Part shown: positions 36,808-46,280 of the stretch, one piece after another | Position numbering within the stretch: the first letter of the stretch is position 1 | Layout: every line of letters starts with the position of its first letter | From: Mycobacterium sp. MYCO198283 | GTDB taxonomy: Bacteria; Actinomycetota; Actinomycetes; Mycobacteriales; Mycobacteriaceae | DNA: 64,000 nucleotides | Direction: 5' to 3' | Assembly (NCBI RefSeq): GCF_021213805.1 | Contig: NZ_JAJQJI010000003.1 | Coordinates: forward strand, 248,001-312,000 | Program-made: the position numbers and the translations under genes | Notes under the pieces: generated by a model | What the model saw: only the letters and a program-made list of their open reading frames with translations | What the model was told of the DNA's origin: nothing | Database searches by the model: none

Positions 36808-38571
36808 TCAGCGGTAGCCGTCGATGTAGGTGCCGGTGCGGTCGGCGCGGATCACCAGCAGCGCCCCGGGCACCGGGAGCAATCCGATGGCATCGGCGCC
36901 ATCGGGCAGGGCGGATATCCGGGCGCAATCAGTGCCGTCCAACAGCCGGATGTCACGCGTCCGCCCGGACTCTTCCGCCCGGACCCGCACCAGGAGTTGT
37001 TCGGGCAGCGCGACATAGTCGTCGTCGACGCCATGCGACGAGTAATCGCCGCGGCGCACACCGGTGGCGATGTCGGTGGGCAGCTCGCAGCGGACCCGGC
37101 CGTCGGCGTCGCGAAATTGCAGTCGCGGTGTCGGATAGGCGACCAGGTAGCCACCGGTGGAGTTGCGTGTCGGGACCGCCCAGCCGGGTGGCTGGATGGC
37201 GGTGACCGTGCGTTTGTCGACGTCGGCGACCACGGTCTGGGAGATCCGCGAATCCGACGCGACGCTCACAGCCACGGCGGGCCCGACCGGGCTCACCGTG
37301 ATCCGAGCGTCGGGAACCGGCGGGACCGACGCGAACAACGTGGTGTCCCAGTCGACGCGTCCGGATCCCGGGTCCGCGCTCACCAGGCGCACGCTGCCGT
37401 CGGGACAGGTGAAGGTGCCGACGATTCGGGCCGGAGTGTCGGCGGTGGCCGGCCGGCACTGCCGATGTGGCGTGTCGACAGACCACATCCGCTGACCGGT
37501 CCACGGGTCGAAGCCCTCCCAGCGGCGGCCCTCGTCGCGGGTGACCACCGGGAACCGGGGGTCGGCGTCGGAACCGGAGGTGGTGAACTCGCGGCTGCTG
37601 AACGGGTCTGCCGGGTCGCGGCCGATCGTCCACAAATGCTCACCGGTCACGGCATCCAGGCCGGTGACCTCGTAGACGGTGCCGATGACCACGACGCGCC
37701 CGGCGCCGTACACCCGCATGGTGCTGACCGGGGCGGTGCGGGGACCGGTGCGCCGGTAGGTCCACCGCGACGTGCCGTCGGCGGCGTAGGCGGTGACGGT
37801 CCCGCGCTGCAGCACGACGAATCCGGCGCCGGCCGGCTTGATCATCCACTCCGGGGTCTCGCTGCGGTCCGGTCCGTCGACCACCTTCATCGTGAACGCG
37901 CTGGCTCCGAGGGCCGCGGGCAGCGGCGGGATCTCGACCTCGGCGGCCGTGGTGGACTCGATGTACCGGTTCTCGTCACCGGCGCGGACAACGGCGACGT
38001 TGAGCGTGACCCCGGCCGCCAGCCCGAACACCAGCCCCACGATCGCGAGGGTGCCGGCGATGCGCCCGGGACGCCGCACCGGCGGCAGCAGGGGCGCGGC
38101 GATCAACGCGGCGAGCGCACCCATCCCGGTGAGCGCCCACGCGGCCAGCGCAGCGGGAAGAGCGGGACCGACAGGGTATTCGTCCATGACGGCGCGGTAG
38201 AAGGCGGGTAGGCCACGGCTGTTGGTCGCCACGTCTCCGACGGCGAGCACGGCGCCGGCCACCAGCAGCCAGCGGGCGGCGCTTGCCCCCCGCCACCCGG
38301 TGGCCGACACCGCCAGGCCGATCAGCAGCATCACCGCGAAGACGACGGCGGTGGTGGTGAGGGTCTGCGGCAGCTCGCGGCCGAAGGGGTGCAGGGCGAC
38401 GGTCTCGCGATCCCACGTGCCGTCGGTGACCGCGCGCCGGGCGCCGGTTCTGCTCCACACCGCCAACCCGAGCGCGTAGCCGAGCAGCCCCGCGGCCAGC
38501 GCACCCAGCAGTGCACTCGCCGCCCGAACCGCCTTGCCGGCGGTGCACGGCAGGTCACGGCGGAGTCGCAC
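36808..38571 (-). CDS. Membrane protein with C-terminal PQQ-like beta-propeller
   Basis: 587 residues. About five N-terminal helices (roughly residues 17-37, 72-92, 98-112, 130-155 and 165-188) are followed by a large extracytoplasmic domain. It contains propeller-type repeats: LQRGTVTAYAADGTSRWTY, VTGLDAVTGEHLWTIG, FDPWTGQRMWSVDTP and LVSADPGSGRVDWDTT, each with the A/G-D-x-x-T-G-x-x-x-W pattern of PQQ repeats. Such domains usually hold proteins or act as sensors; no cofactor site is evident. Start ATG at 38571. Role unknown. Confidence 0.8.
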   Translation of the reverse strand: MRLRRDLPCTAGKAVRAASALLGALAAGLLGYALGLAVWSRTGARRAVTDGTWDRETVALHPFGRELPQTLTTTAVVFAVMLLIGLAVSATGWRGASAARWLLVAGAVLAVGDVATNSRGLPAFYRAVMDEYPVGPALPAALAAWALTGMGALAALIAAPLLPPVRRPGRIAGTLAIVGLVFGLAAGVTLNVAVVRAGDENRYIESTTAAEVEIPPLPAALGASAFTMKVVDGPDRSETPEWMIKPAGAGFVVLQRGTVTAYAADGTSRWTYRRTGPRTAPVSTMRVYGAGRVVVIGTVYEVTGLDAVTGEHLWTIGRDPADPFSSREFTTSGSDADPRFPVVTRDEGRRWEGFDPWTGQRMWSVDTPHRQCRPATADTPARIVGTFTCPDGSVRLVSADPGSGRVDWDTTLFASVPPVPDARITVSPVGPAVAVSVASDSRISQTVVADVDKRTVTAIQPPGWAVPTRNSTGGYLVAYPTPRLQFRDADGRVRCELPTDIATGVRRGDYSSHGVDDDYVALPEQLLVRVRAEESGRTRDIRLLDGTDCARISALPDGADAIGLLPVPGALLVIRADRTGTYIDGYR

Positions 38572-38662
38572 CGAAGTATTGTCGCAGCACGTACTCGGTG
38601 CCGGCGCCGCAAGATTCGCCGGGCGCCGCGTGCGTGTGACGCGGACCGCCTACGGTCGGTGC

Positions 38663-39109
38663 ATGACCTTCATGCGCGTCGTCAGCGCCGGCCGCGACGT
38701 CTCCGCGCCGGCCGCGACGATCTTCGAGCTGATCGCCGACCCCGCCCGCCATCCGGAGTGGGACGGCAACGGCAACCTGGCGCACGCCGCGACCGGCCAG
38801 CGGGTGAGCGCCGTCGGGCAAGTGTTCGCGACGACCATCACCAAGGGCGAGGTGCGGGAGAACCACGTGGTCGAGTTCGTCGAGGGCCGCCGCATCGCGT
38901 GGCGGCCGGCGGAGCCGGGCGGGCGGCCGCCCGGCCACTTGTGGCGCTGGGAACTCGAACCGCTGACCGACACCCGGACCCTGGTCACCCACACCTATGA
39001 CTGGTCCCAGCTGCGTGATGAGCAGCGCATCGAGTTCGCGCGGAACGTCACCACCGACACGCTGCGCCGCTCGATCGACCGGCTGGCCGCGCTCGCCGAA
39101 AACGCCTGA
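38663..39109 (+). CDS. SRPBCC-family protein
   Basis: 148 residues. The START-like fold pattern is clear: VSAPAATIFELIADPARHPEWDGNG at the N-terminus, TITKGEVRENHVVEFVEGRRIAW in the middle strands and VTHTYDWSQLRDEQRI before the long C-terminal helix. Proteins of this polyketide cyclase/dehydrase superfamily bind hydrophobic ligands. No catalytic residue can be named. The ATG at 38663 starts the first strand. Confidence 0.85.
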   Translation: MTFMRVVSAGRDVSAPAATIFELIADPARHPEWDGNGNLAHAATGQRVSAVGQVFATTITKGEVRENHVVEFVEGRRIAWRPAEPGGRPPGHLWRWELEPLTDTRTLVTHTYDWSQLRDEQRIEFARNVTTDTLRRSIDRLAALAENA

Positions 39110-39150
39110 GCCCGTTTCGGCGTGCGGTGCCAGCGGGTACTCGTTCCCGC

Positions 39151-39324
39151 ATGAGTGGAACCGATAAGGCCAACAACAAGATCGAAGACCTCGCGGGCAA
39201 GGCCAAGGAGGGCCTGGGCAAGCTGACGGGCGACCGCAGTACCGAGAACGAGGGCAAGGTCGACCAGTCGAAGTCCAGCCTCAAGGACGCCGGCGAGAAG
39301 GTGAAGGACGCCTTCAAGAAGTAG
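39151..39324 (+). CDS. CsbD family stress protein
   Basis: 57-residue hydrophilic protein. NKIEDLAGKAKEGLGKLTGD and a Lys/Glu-rich C-terminus match CsbD. Family members are induced in general stress responses in other bacteria; their molecular function is unknown. Lies 41 bases after the SRPBCC gene and 5 bases from the convergent ATPase gene end. Confidence 0.9.
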   Translation: MSGTDKANNKIEDLAGKAKEGLGKLTGDRSTENEGKVDQSKSSLKDAGEKVKDAFKK

Positions 39325-39329
39325 GCGGG

Positions 39330-41483
39330 TCAGCGGCTGTCGCTGAACGCCCGCAGTGCATCCACCTGGATCGGGTCCAGCGATGGCCGCACCGTCCGGC
39401 GCGCCGTGACCACGTCGGTCACGGTGACGTCGGCGGCGTCGATCGAGCGCCGCATCGCGGTCAGCGCGGCCTCCCGCAGCAGCGCCACGCAGTCGGCGGC
39501 GCTGTAGCCGTCCAGGTCGGCGGCCAGGGCATCGAGGTCGACGTCCACGGCCAGCGGGACCGCCTTGCCGGCGGTCCGCAGGATCTCGCGGCGGGCCGCG
39601 GCGTCGGGCGGTTCGACGAACACCAACCGCTCGAGCCGGCCGGGCCGGAGCAGCGCCGGGTCGATGAGGTCGGGCCGGTTGGTGGCGCCGATGACGACGA
39701 CGTCGCGCAGCGGCTCGATGCCGTCGAGTTCGGTGAGTAGCGCGGCGACCACGCGGTCGGTCACCCCGGAGTCTTGGCTCTGCCCGCGCCGCGGCGCCAG
39801 CGCGTCGATCTCGTCGAGGAACACCAGCGACGGCGCGGAGTCGCGGGCCCGGCGGAACAGCTCGCGGACCGCCTTTTCGGACGAGCCGACCCACTTGTCC
39901 ATCAGCTCAGCGCCTTTGACCGCGTGTACCGAGAGCCGCCCGGTGCTGGCGAGCGCGCGCACCAGGAACGTCTTACCGCAGCCCGGCGGCCCGTAGAGCA
40001 GCACGCCGCGCGGCGGCTGCACGCCGAGCCGGGCGAACGTGTCGGGGTGCTGCAGCGGCCACAGCACTGCTTCGGTGAGCGCCTGCTTGGTGGCCGTCAT
40101 GTCGCCGACGTCGTCGAGCGTCACCGAGCCGACCGACACCTCCGCGGCGGCCGAGCGCGACAGCGGCCGGATCACCGACAGCGCACCGGCCAGGTCGCTC
40201 TGCGTCAGCGCCGGGGGAGTGTGGTCGGTGCTGGCCCGGGCGGCCGCTCGCAACGCCGCCTCCCGCACCAGCGCGCACAGATCTGCGACGACGAATCCCG
40301 GGGTGCGGCGCGAGATCTCGTCGATGTCGAGGTCACGGGCCGGCACGTTGCGCAGCAGCACCTCGAGCAGCGCGCGCCGCGTCGGGGCGTCGGGCAGGCT
40401 GAGCCCCAGCTCGCGGTCGCACAGGTCCGGCGCCCGCAGCCGTGCGTCGACGCCGTCGGGCATCGCGGTGGTCGCGACGAACGCCACCCCCCGGCTCGCC
40501 ACCGCGGTGCGCAGCTCGGCGAGGATCAGCGTCGCCACCGGTTCGGGCGTTTCGGGCAGGAGCGCGTCGACGTCGGTGATGAGCAGCACCCCGCCGCCGG
40601 CCCGCACCCGGGCGGTGGCCGACGCGATCGCGGTGCGGCGGTCCTCGGCCGCGAGCGCGCCCACCGCGGGGCCGTCGACCTCCACCAGCCGGCGGCCCGC
40701 GCACACCGCCCGCACCAGCGTCGCCTTGCCCACCCCGGCCGGCCCGGAGACGAGCACACCGAGATTGGCTGTGGCACCGAGTGTTTCGAGCAGCGCAGGC
40801 TCGTCCAGCGCGAGCTTGAGCCATTCGGTGAGCCGCTGCGCCTGCGGCTGCGCGCCCTTGAGGTCCTCGACGGAGATCGGCGGGGCGGCGGGGGCCTCGA
40901 CAGCCGCGGGTGCGGTGCGCGCGGCCGCCGTCCAGCCGCCGTTGCCCCAGGTGACCGACGAATTCGGTTGCACGCTCACCGGTCCGGCCGGGTCGGTGCC
41001 GGTGACGGTCAGCAGCTCGGAGGTCCAGGTGATGCCGACCGCGGTGGCGAGCGCCTGGCTGGCGGCCGACGTGGACGTGCCGGGGCCGAGGTCGCGCGGC
41101 AGCAGCGACACGGTGTCGCCGACGCTCAACACCTTGCCCAGCAAGGCTTGGCGCAGCGTTGCCGGCGACACCGAACCGGTGGCGAGCGCCGACCCCGACA
41201 GCGTCACCGTCCGGGCGCCGTGGACGGTCACCGGCGCCACGACCACGGGGGCGTCCTCGCGCAGCCCGGCGTTGGACAACGTCACGTCGTCGAGCAGCGC
41301 GGTGCCGGTGGGCGTGCCGGCCGGCGCCACCCCGGCGACGGCGGCCGTGGTGCGGGAACCGATGAGCGACACCGCATCCCACTCCCGGATGCCGAGCGCG
41401 GCGATGGCCTCCGGGTGCAGCCGGACGACGCCGCGGCGCGAATCCGATGCGGAGGTGTTCAGCCGGGCGGTGAGGGTGAGCAT
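39330..41483 (-). CDS. CDC48-like double AAA ATPase (Rv0435c-like)
   Basis: 717 residues. The N-terminal 170 residues are the CDC48 double-psi-barrel type. Two AAA modules follow. D1 has Walker A GPAGVGKATLV but a Walker B ending TDVD, where the usual catalytic Glu is Val. D2 has GPPGCGKTFLV, VFLDEIDALAP, the GATNRPDLIDPALLRPGRL arginine-finger region and a pore loop MDKWVGSSEKAV. D2 should thus be the active ring and D1 mainly nucleotide-binding. It probably unfolds or remodels proteins. Followed directly by pssA upstream on the same strand, as in M. tuberculosis. Confidence 0.92.
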   Translation of the reverse strand: MLTLTARLNTSASDSRRGVVRLHPEAIAALGIREWDAVSLIGSRTTAAVAGVAPAGTPTGTALLDDVTLSNAGLREDAPVVVAPVTVHGARTVTLSGSALATGSVSPATLRQALLGKVLSVGDTVSLLPRDLGPGTSTSAASQALATAVGITWTSELLTVTGTDPAGPVSVQPNSSVTWGNGGWTAAARTAPAAVEAPAAPPISVEDLKGAQPQAQRLTEWLKLALDEPALLETLGATANLGVLVSGPAGVGKATLVRAVCAGRRLVEVDGPAVGALAAEDRRTAIASATARVRAGGGVLLITDVDALLPETPEPVATLILAELRTAVASRGVAFVATTAMPDGVDARLRAPDLCDRELGLSLPDAPTRRALLEVLLRNVPARDLDIDEISRRTPGFVVADLCALVREAALRAAARASTDHTPPALTQSDLAGALSVIRPLSRSAAAEVSVGSVTLDDVGDMTATKQALTEAVLWPLQHPDTFARLGVQPPRGVLLYGPPGCGKTFLVRALASTGRLSVHAVKGAELMDKWVGSSEKAVRELFRRARDSAPSLVFLDEIDALAPRRGQSQDSGVTDRVVAALLTELDGIEPLRDVVVIGATNRPDLIDPALLRPGRLERLVFVEPPDAAARREILRTAGKAVPLAVDVDLDALAADLDGYSAADCVALLREAALTAMRRSIDAADVTVTDVVTARRTVRPSLDPIQVDALRAFSDSR

Positions 41484-41484
41484 G

Positions 41485-42390
41485 TCAGCGGGTGGGCGGC
41501 CGCTCGGCGTCGGCGGGCGGCACCGCGCCCGGCCGGCGCAGGCCGAGCCGGCTCACCGAGCGGCGGTAGACCCGCGGCCGGTCGGGGCGCTGCGCCCGGC
41601 GCAGGTTGCGCCGCACCTGGCGCTGCTGCTTGGGTCGCTCGTCCCACACTTCGGGGTGGGCGGCGAGCCAGGCCCGGCTGCGCACGGCGAACGGGATGTG
41701 CAGCACGTAGGCGACGATGATCACCAGGATCACGATGTAGCCGTAGCGGATCGAGGCGGCCACGCCGATCGCCAACAGCGCCAGCAGCGGCACCGCCATG
41801 CGCGGCGGCACCGCAAAGGTGTGGATCTTGCGCATCGGGATGGTGCTGACCGTGAGCAGCGAGACACCGACCAGCCAGATACACACCGCCGGCGCCGAGG
41901 TCCACCAGCCGTCGCCGAACTGCTTGAAGGCCGCCAGCGGGCCGATGGCGCCGATCGCACCGGCGGGTGCCGGCATGCCGGTGAAGAACTGGCTCTCGTA
42001 GGCGGGGCGCGCGCCGTCGAGCATCGCGTTGAACCGCGCCAGCCGCAGCACGATGCACACCGCGTACAGCAGCGCGACGATCCAGCCGATCTCCGAGCTC
42101 GGCAGCAGCGTGAAGTACACGATGAAGGCCGGCGCCACCCCGAAGTTCACCGCGTCGGCCAGCGAATCGATCTCCTCGCCCATCTTCGACGTGGCGCCCA
42201 GCATGCGGGCGACCCGGCCGTCGAGGGCGTCGAGGATGGCCGCCGCCGCGAGGAACGCCATGGCCTCGGTGGGGCGGTTCTCCAGCGCGAACCGCACCGA
42301 CCACAGGCCCAGGCAGATGGCGGTCACCGTCATCGCGCTGGGGATGAGGCGCCGCACGTTCAGCTGTGGGCGTTTCATGCGCGGTTTCAC
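41485..42390 (-). CDS. pssA: CDP-diacylglycerol-serine O-phosphatidyltransferase
   Basis: Makes phosphatidylserine at the membrane. 301 residues with about eight helices and the CDP-alcohol phosphotransferase motif DG-x2-AR-x8-G-x3-D-x3-D, seen as [20 protein letters not shown] followed by LAD near residue 55-80. GTG at 42390 forms a GTGA overlap with psd; an ATG at 42378 is also possible. The C-terminal 60 residues are basic and cytoplasmic. Coupled to psd, which converts its product to phosphatidylethanolamine. Confidence 0.95.
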   Translation of the reverse strand: MKPRMKRPQLNVRRLIPSAMTVTAICLGLWSVRFALENRPTEAMAFLAAAAILDALDGRVARMLGATSKMGEEIDSLADAVNFGVAPAFIVYFTLLPSSEIGWIVALLYAVCIVLRLARFNAMLDGARPAYESQFFTGMPAPAGAIGAIGPLAAFKQFGDGWWTSAPAVCIWLVGVSLLTVSTIPMRKIHTFAVPPRMAVPLLALLAIGVAASIRYGYIVILVIIVAYVLHIPFAVRSRAWLAAHPEVWDERPKQQRQVRRNLRRAQRPDRPRVYRRSVSRLGLRRPGAVPPADAERPPTR

Positions 42391-43100
42391 GGCAGCTCCG
42401 CGAGCACGGTCTCGCCCGCGACAGCCCGCTGCTGCGGATAGACCTGCACCGCCGAACCGGGCGGCAGGTAGGTGTCGAGCCGCGAGCCGTAGCGGATCAG
42501 CCCGTAGGTGTCGCCGATCGCGACCGTGTCGCCGGGCCGCACGTCGCACACGATGCGGCGGGCCAACAGGCCGGCGATCTGCACCGCGACCACGGTGGCG
42601 CCTTCCGGGGTGCGGATCACGACGCTGTTGCGCTCGTTGTCGGCGCTGGCGGCCGCCAGCTCGGCGGAGCCGAACAGCCCGGGCCGGTGCTGCACGTCGA
42701 CCACCTCGCCGCCGACCGGCGCGCGCTGCACGTGCGCGTCGAACAGGGACAGGAAGATGCTGACGCGCGGGACCGGCTCGGTGCCCAGGCCCAGTTCGGC
42801 GGGCGGCACCTCCTCGTCGACCAGGCAGATCAGGCCGTCGGCGGGGGCCACCACCACGCCGTCGCGGGGCGGTGGGGTGCGCGGCGGATGCCGGAAGAAC
42901 AGGGCGTTCACCGCGGCGGCGGTCAGGCCGGTGGTGCGCAGCACCCGCGAGCGGCGGCCCAGCGCGGCGACGGCCAGTCCGGCGGAGATGAACGGGAACC
43001 CGGCGGGATGCACCGGCGGGACCGTCGTGCGGATCAGGGCCAGGAGTCGGGCAGGGCCGGAATCGAGTTGCTCGTCACCGATGCGGGGGCGGCTGGCCAC
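42387..43100 (-). CDS. psd: Phosphatidylserine decarboxylase
   Basis: 237-residue proenzyme of the archaeal-type/short PSD group. The self-cleavage and pyruvoyl site is the Gly-Ser in LIRYGSRLD near residue 200. [15 protein letters not shown] and [16 protein letters not shown] (catalytic His) are further family motifs. One or two hydrophobic helices near residues 20-60 anchor it. Upstream of pssA and overlapping it by 4 bases, the same pair as Rv0436c-Rv0437c. Confidence 0.94.
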   Translation of the reverse strand: MASRPRIGDEQLDSGPARLLALIRTTVPPVHPAGFPFISAGLAVAALGRRSRVLRTTGLTAAAVNALFFRHPPRTPPPRDGVVVAPADGLICLVDEEVPPAELGLGTEPVPRVSIFLSLFDAHVQRAPVGGEVVDVQHRPGLFGSAELAAASADNERNSVVIRTPEGATVVAVQIAGLLARRIVCDVRPGDTVAIGDTYGLIRYGSRLDTYLPPGSAVQVYPQQRAVAGETVLAELP

Positions 43101-43119
43101 GCGGCCATAGTACGGAGAG

Positions 43120-44316
43120 CTATCCGAGGTCCCACACCTGCACGCGGGTGCCCGCGGCGACGGTGTCGACGTCCTCGGGGATCTCCAGCAGGCAATTCGC
43201 CGACGCGAGCCAGCGCAGGTGGTGTGACGCGGGTGGTCCGTAGCCGGTGACGGTACCCGCGGCGGCGTCGAACACGCCGCGCCGGAACTGCCGCTTTCCG
43301 GCGGGCGACGTCAGCGATTCGGTGAGGACGGCGTCGCGGCGCGGCCGGTCGGGGCGCGGCAGGCCCATCGCGGCGCGCAGCGCGGGCCGCACGAACACCT
43401 CGAACGACACCAGCGCGCTGACCGGGTTGCCGGGCAGGGTGACGATCGGAACTCCGCCGACGCGGCCGGCCCCCTGCGGCATCCCGGGCTGCATCGCCAC
43501 TTTGACGAACTCCACGCCGCCGCCCGTCAGCGCGTCCTTCACCACCTCGTAGGCGCCCGCGCTGACGCCCCCGGTGGTGACGATGAGGTCGGCCTCGCCG
43601 GCGTGGCGGTCGAGCACCGCGGTGAATTGGGCGACGTCGTCACCGGCCATCGGGGTGGCGACCACCTCGGCGCCGGCGTCGCGCACCGCGGCGGCGAGCA
43701 TCACGGCGTTGCTCTCGTAGATCTGGCCGGGCTGCAGCGCGGTGCCGGGCGCGACGAGCTCCGTGCCGGTGGACATCACCAGCACCCGCAGCCGCGGCGC
43801 CACCGTCAGCTCGCCGATGCCGAGCGCGGCGGCCAGCCCGAGCGCGGCGGGGGTGACGACCTGGCCCGCCCGCAGCACCACGGTGCCCGCGGTGACGTCC
43901 TCGCCGGCGCGGCGGATGTGCCGGCCCGGCTCGGCGGCCAGCCGGATCTCGACGACGTCGGTGGCGGCGTCGGTGGCCTCGACCGGCACGACGGCCGTTG
44001 CGCCGGCGGGCAGCGGGGCGCCGGTCATGATCCGGTGCGCGGTGCCCGGTGCCAGCGTCGGGACGTCGGTGCGGCCGGCGGGGATGTCCGCGGTGACGGG
44101 CAGCCGCACCGGGTGTACGGCGGCGGTCGCGACGTCCTCGGCGCGCACCGCGTAGCCGTCCATCGCCGAGTTGTCGAAGACCGGCAGCGACAGCGGCGCG
44201 ACGACGTCGGCCGCCAGCGCCAGCGCCTCGGCGGCGGCCAGCGCAACGGTCTGCGGCGGCCGCGGGGTGATCAACGCGCCCACGACCGCGCGGTGCTCGT
44301 CGACCGTGCGCATCAT
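43120..44316 (-). CDS. moeA2: Molybdopterin molybdenumtransferase MoeA
   Basis: Inserts molybdate into molybdopterin. 398 residues: [17 protein letters not shown] near residue 45, [59 protein letters not shown] and [20 protein letters not shown]. All are MoeA signatures. ATGs at 44316 and 44313 are adjacent. No Shine-Dalgarno is seen, but TATGTT lies 6 bases upstream, suggesting a leaderless start. Position next to psd-pssA matches Rv0438c (moeA2). Confidence 0.93.
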   Translation of the reverse strand: MMRTVDEHRAVVGALITPRPPQTVALAAAEALALAADVVAPLSLPVFDNSAMDGYAVRAEDVATAAVHPVRLPVTADIPAGRTDVPTLAPGTAHRIMTGAPLPAGATAVVPVEATDAATDVVEIRLAAEPGRHIRRAGEDVTAGTVVLRAGQVVTPAALGLAAALGIGELTVAPRLRVLVMSTGTELVAPGTALQPGQIYESNAVMLAAAVRDAGAEVVATPMAGDDVAQFTAVLDRHAGEADLIVTTGGVSAGAYEVVKDALTGGGVEFVKVAMQPGMPQGAGRVGGVPIVTLPGNPVSALVSFEVFVRPALRAAMGLPRPDRPRRDAVLTESLTSPAGKRQFRRGVFDAAAGTVTGYGPPASHHLRWLASANCLLEIPEDVDTVAAGTRVQVWDLG

Positions 44317-44336
44317 GCGACGAACATACTGAGGGC
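44317..44336. promoter_or_regulatory. Compact divergent promoter between moeA and PH-domain gene
   Basis: Only 20 bases separate the two starts. On the minus strand TATGTT (44328-44323) is 6 bases from the moeA ATG at 44316. On the plus strand CATACT (44325-44330) is 6 bases from the ATG at 44337. Both spacings fit leaderless transcription and the two -10 elements overlap, so only one polymerase could bind at a time. The plus-strand box is a weaker match. Confidence 0.5.
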
Positions 44337-44822
44337 ATGACCACGATGGTCGACCCCGCACACCGGCCCAGCAGCCGCGCGCCGCTGCGGTGGTGCACCG
44401 AGGCGCTGCTGTCGTGGCTCGTGCCGGTGGTCGGCCAGCTGGTGTGGGCGGTGCTGGCGCCGGAGCCGCGGTGGGCGCACGTGTGCGCGGCCGCCGCCAC
44501 CGCGGTGCTCGTGATCGCCCACGTCGGGGTGATGCCGTGGTGGCGCTACCGGGTGCACCGCTGGGAGGTGAGCCCGCAGGCCGTGTTCACCCGCACCGGC
44601 TGGCTGACGCAGGAGCGCCGGATCGCGCCGCTGTCGCGGGTGCAGACCGTCGACACCCAGCGCGGGCCGCTCGACCGGCTGTTCGGGCTGGCGACCGTCA
44701 CCGTCACCACCGCGTCGTCGGCGGGGGCGGTGCGCATCGTCGCGCTCGACGCCGACGTCGCCGACCGGGTCGTCGCGGCACTGACCGAGCGCGCCGCGCA
44801 GGAGGCCGGGGACGCCACATGA
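44337..44822 (+). CDS. Small bacterial PH-domain (bPH2/YdbS-like) membrane protein
   Basis: 161 residues. Two N-terminal helices (about residues 22-42 and 48-66) are followed by a bPH2 domain: YRVHRWEVSPQAVFTRTGWLTQERRIAPLSRVQTVDTQRGP and RLFGLATVTVTT, read as separate conserved pieces of the YdbS pattern. The 4-base ATGA overlap with the next gene, which has the same domain, shows a YdbS-YdbT-like pair. Bacillus YdbS/YdbT contribute to resistance to some bacteriocins. First gene of a run that goes on to MurF-like and Ddl-like ligases. Confidence 0.85.
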   Translation: MTTMVDPAHRPSSRAPLRWCTEALLSWLVPVVGQLVWAVLAPEPRWAHVCAAAATAVLVIAHVGVMPWWRYRVHRWEVSPQAVFTRTGWLTQERRIAPLSRVQTVDTQRGPLDRLFGLATVTVTTASSAGAVRIVALDADVADRVVAALTERAAQEAGDAT

Positions 44823-46270
44823 CCGCCGCGGACGACGGCTGGCGGCGGCTGAGCCCGCGGATGCTGCTGGTGCATCCGGTGCACGAGGTGCTGCGGCAGG
44901 TGCCGGTGCTGATCGGGTCGGTGGTGCTGGGCTCGGCGACGGGCTCGACGGGGTGGCCGCTGGCGGCGCTGGCGCTCACCGTCGGCGTCGGGCTGGGACG
45001 CTGGTTCACCACCGCGTACCGCATCGACGACGACACCGTCACCCTGCGATCGGGGCTGGTGCAGCGCCGCGTCGTCGCGGTGCCCCGCAACCGCATCCGG
45101 TCGGTGACCACCGACGCGCGGCCGCTGCACCGGCTGCTCGGGCTCGCGGTGCTGTCGGTGAGCACCGGGCAGGAGGCCGCCGGCGACGCGCGATTCGAGC
45201 TCGACGCCGTCGAGGCGGCGGCGACGCCGCGGCTGCGGGCGCTGCTGCTCGCCGACGACGTACCCGAGGCCGCCGCGCCGGTCGGGGAGGTGCTGGCGCA
45301 GTGGACGCCCGGCTGGCTGCGCTACAGCCCGCTCAGCCTGTCGGGGCTGGCCACCGTGGGCGCGGCCGTCGGCCTCGCGCTGCAGGCGGGGCTCGGTCCG
45401 GCGCTGCGGGACTCCGCGATCGCCGACACCGGTGCCGCGGCGGCGCAGCGCTTCGGGCCGGCGGCGGTCGCGACCGCCGCCGCGGTTGCCCTGCTGCTGG
45501 TGTCCACCGCGCTGGCGGTGCTGACGTCGCTCCTGCGCTACGGGAACCTGCTCTTGCGCCGGGATCCGGGTGACCGGCTCTACCTGCGCCACGGCCTGCT
45601 GCGGGTGCGCGAGCACAGCTTCGACATGCGTCGGCTGCGCGGCGGCACGCTGCGCGAACCGCTGGTGGTGCGCGCGGTCGGCGGCGCCCGGCTCGACGCG
45701 GTGATGACCGGCGTCGGCGGCGAAGGCGAGTCGTCGCTGCTGCTGCCGCCGTGCCCGGCCGGCACCGCGCGCGGCGTGCTCGGCGCGCTCATCGACAGCG
45801 ACGAGGCCGCGTCCGGGCCGCTGCAGTCCCACGGGCCCGCCGCCGCCCGCCGCCGCGTCACCCGCGCGCTCGCGCTGCCCGTGGCCGCCGGCGTGGCGCT
45901 CGGCGTGGCGTCGGGGTGGCTGGCGGTGCCGGGTTGGGCGTGGGCGGCGGTGGCGGTGGCCGTCGTGGCCGCGGCGCTGCTGGCCGTCGACCGGATCCGG
46001 GCGCTCGGCCACCGCGTGGACACCGGCTGGCTGGTGACGCGCGCCGGCAGCGTGGAGCGGCGCCGCGACTGCCTCGCGACGGCCGGGGTGATCGGCTGGA
46101 CGGTCCGGCAGACGTGGTGGCAGCGCCGCGCCGGGGTGGCCACGCTCGCCGCCGCCACCGCCGCCGGCCGCAAGCGCTACACCGTGCTCGACGTGCCCGC
46201 CGAGCAGGCGTGGGCGGTCGCCGCCGCGGCGTCGCCGTGGGTCGCGCGCAGTCGGTGGGCCCGCCCTTAG
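44819..46270 (+). CDS. Large PH-domain (bPH2/YdbT-like) membrane protein
   Basis: 483 residues with repeated units of paired helices followed by a bPH2 domain: near residues 30-150 (TAYRIDDDTVTLRSGLVQRR, RNRIRSVTTDARPLHRLLGLA), 170-290 (RRDPGDRLYLRHGLLRVREHSF) and 330-480 (VDTGWLVTRAGSVERRRD). This three-fold layout is that of YdbT-type proteins. Directly coupled to the smaller partner upstream and 10 bases ahead of the aminotransferase-like gene. Likely forms a membrane complex with the first PH protein; function not established in mycobacteria. Confidence 0.85.
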   Translation: MTAADDGWRRLSPRMLLVHPVHEVLRQVPVLIGSVVLGSATGSTGWPLAALALTVGVGLGRWFTTAYRIDDDTVTLRSGLVQRRVVAVPRNRIRSVTTDARPLHRLLGLAVLSVSTGQEAAGDARFELDAVEAAATPRLRALLLADDVPEAAAPVGEVLAQWTPGWLRYSPLSLSGLATVGAAVGLALQAGLGPALRDSAIADTGAAAAQRFGPAAVATAAAVALLLVSTALAVLTSLLRYGNLLLRRDPGDRLYLRHGLLRVREHSFDMRRLRGGTLREPLVVRAVGGARLDAVMTGVGGEGESSLLLPPCPAGTARGVLGALIDSDEAASGPLQSHGPAAARRRVTRALALPVAAGVALGVASGWLAVPGWAWAAVAVAVVAAALLAVDRIRALGHRVDTGWLVTRAGSVERRRDCLATAGVIGWTVRQTWWQRRAGVATLAAATAAGRKRYTVLDVPAEQAWAVAAAASPWVARSRWARP

Positions 46271-46280
46271 ACTCATCGGC

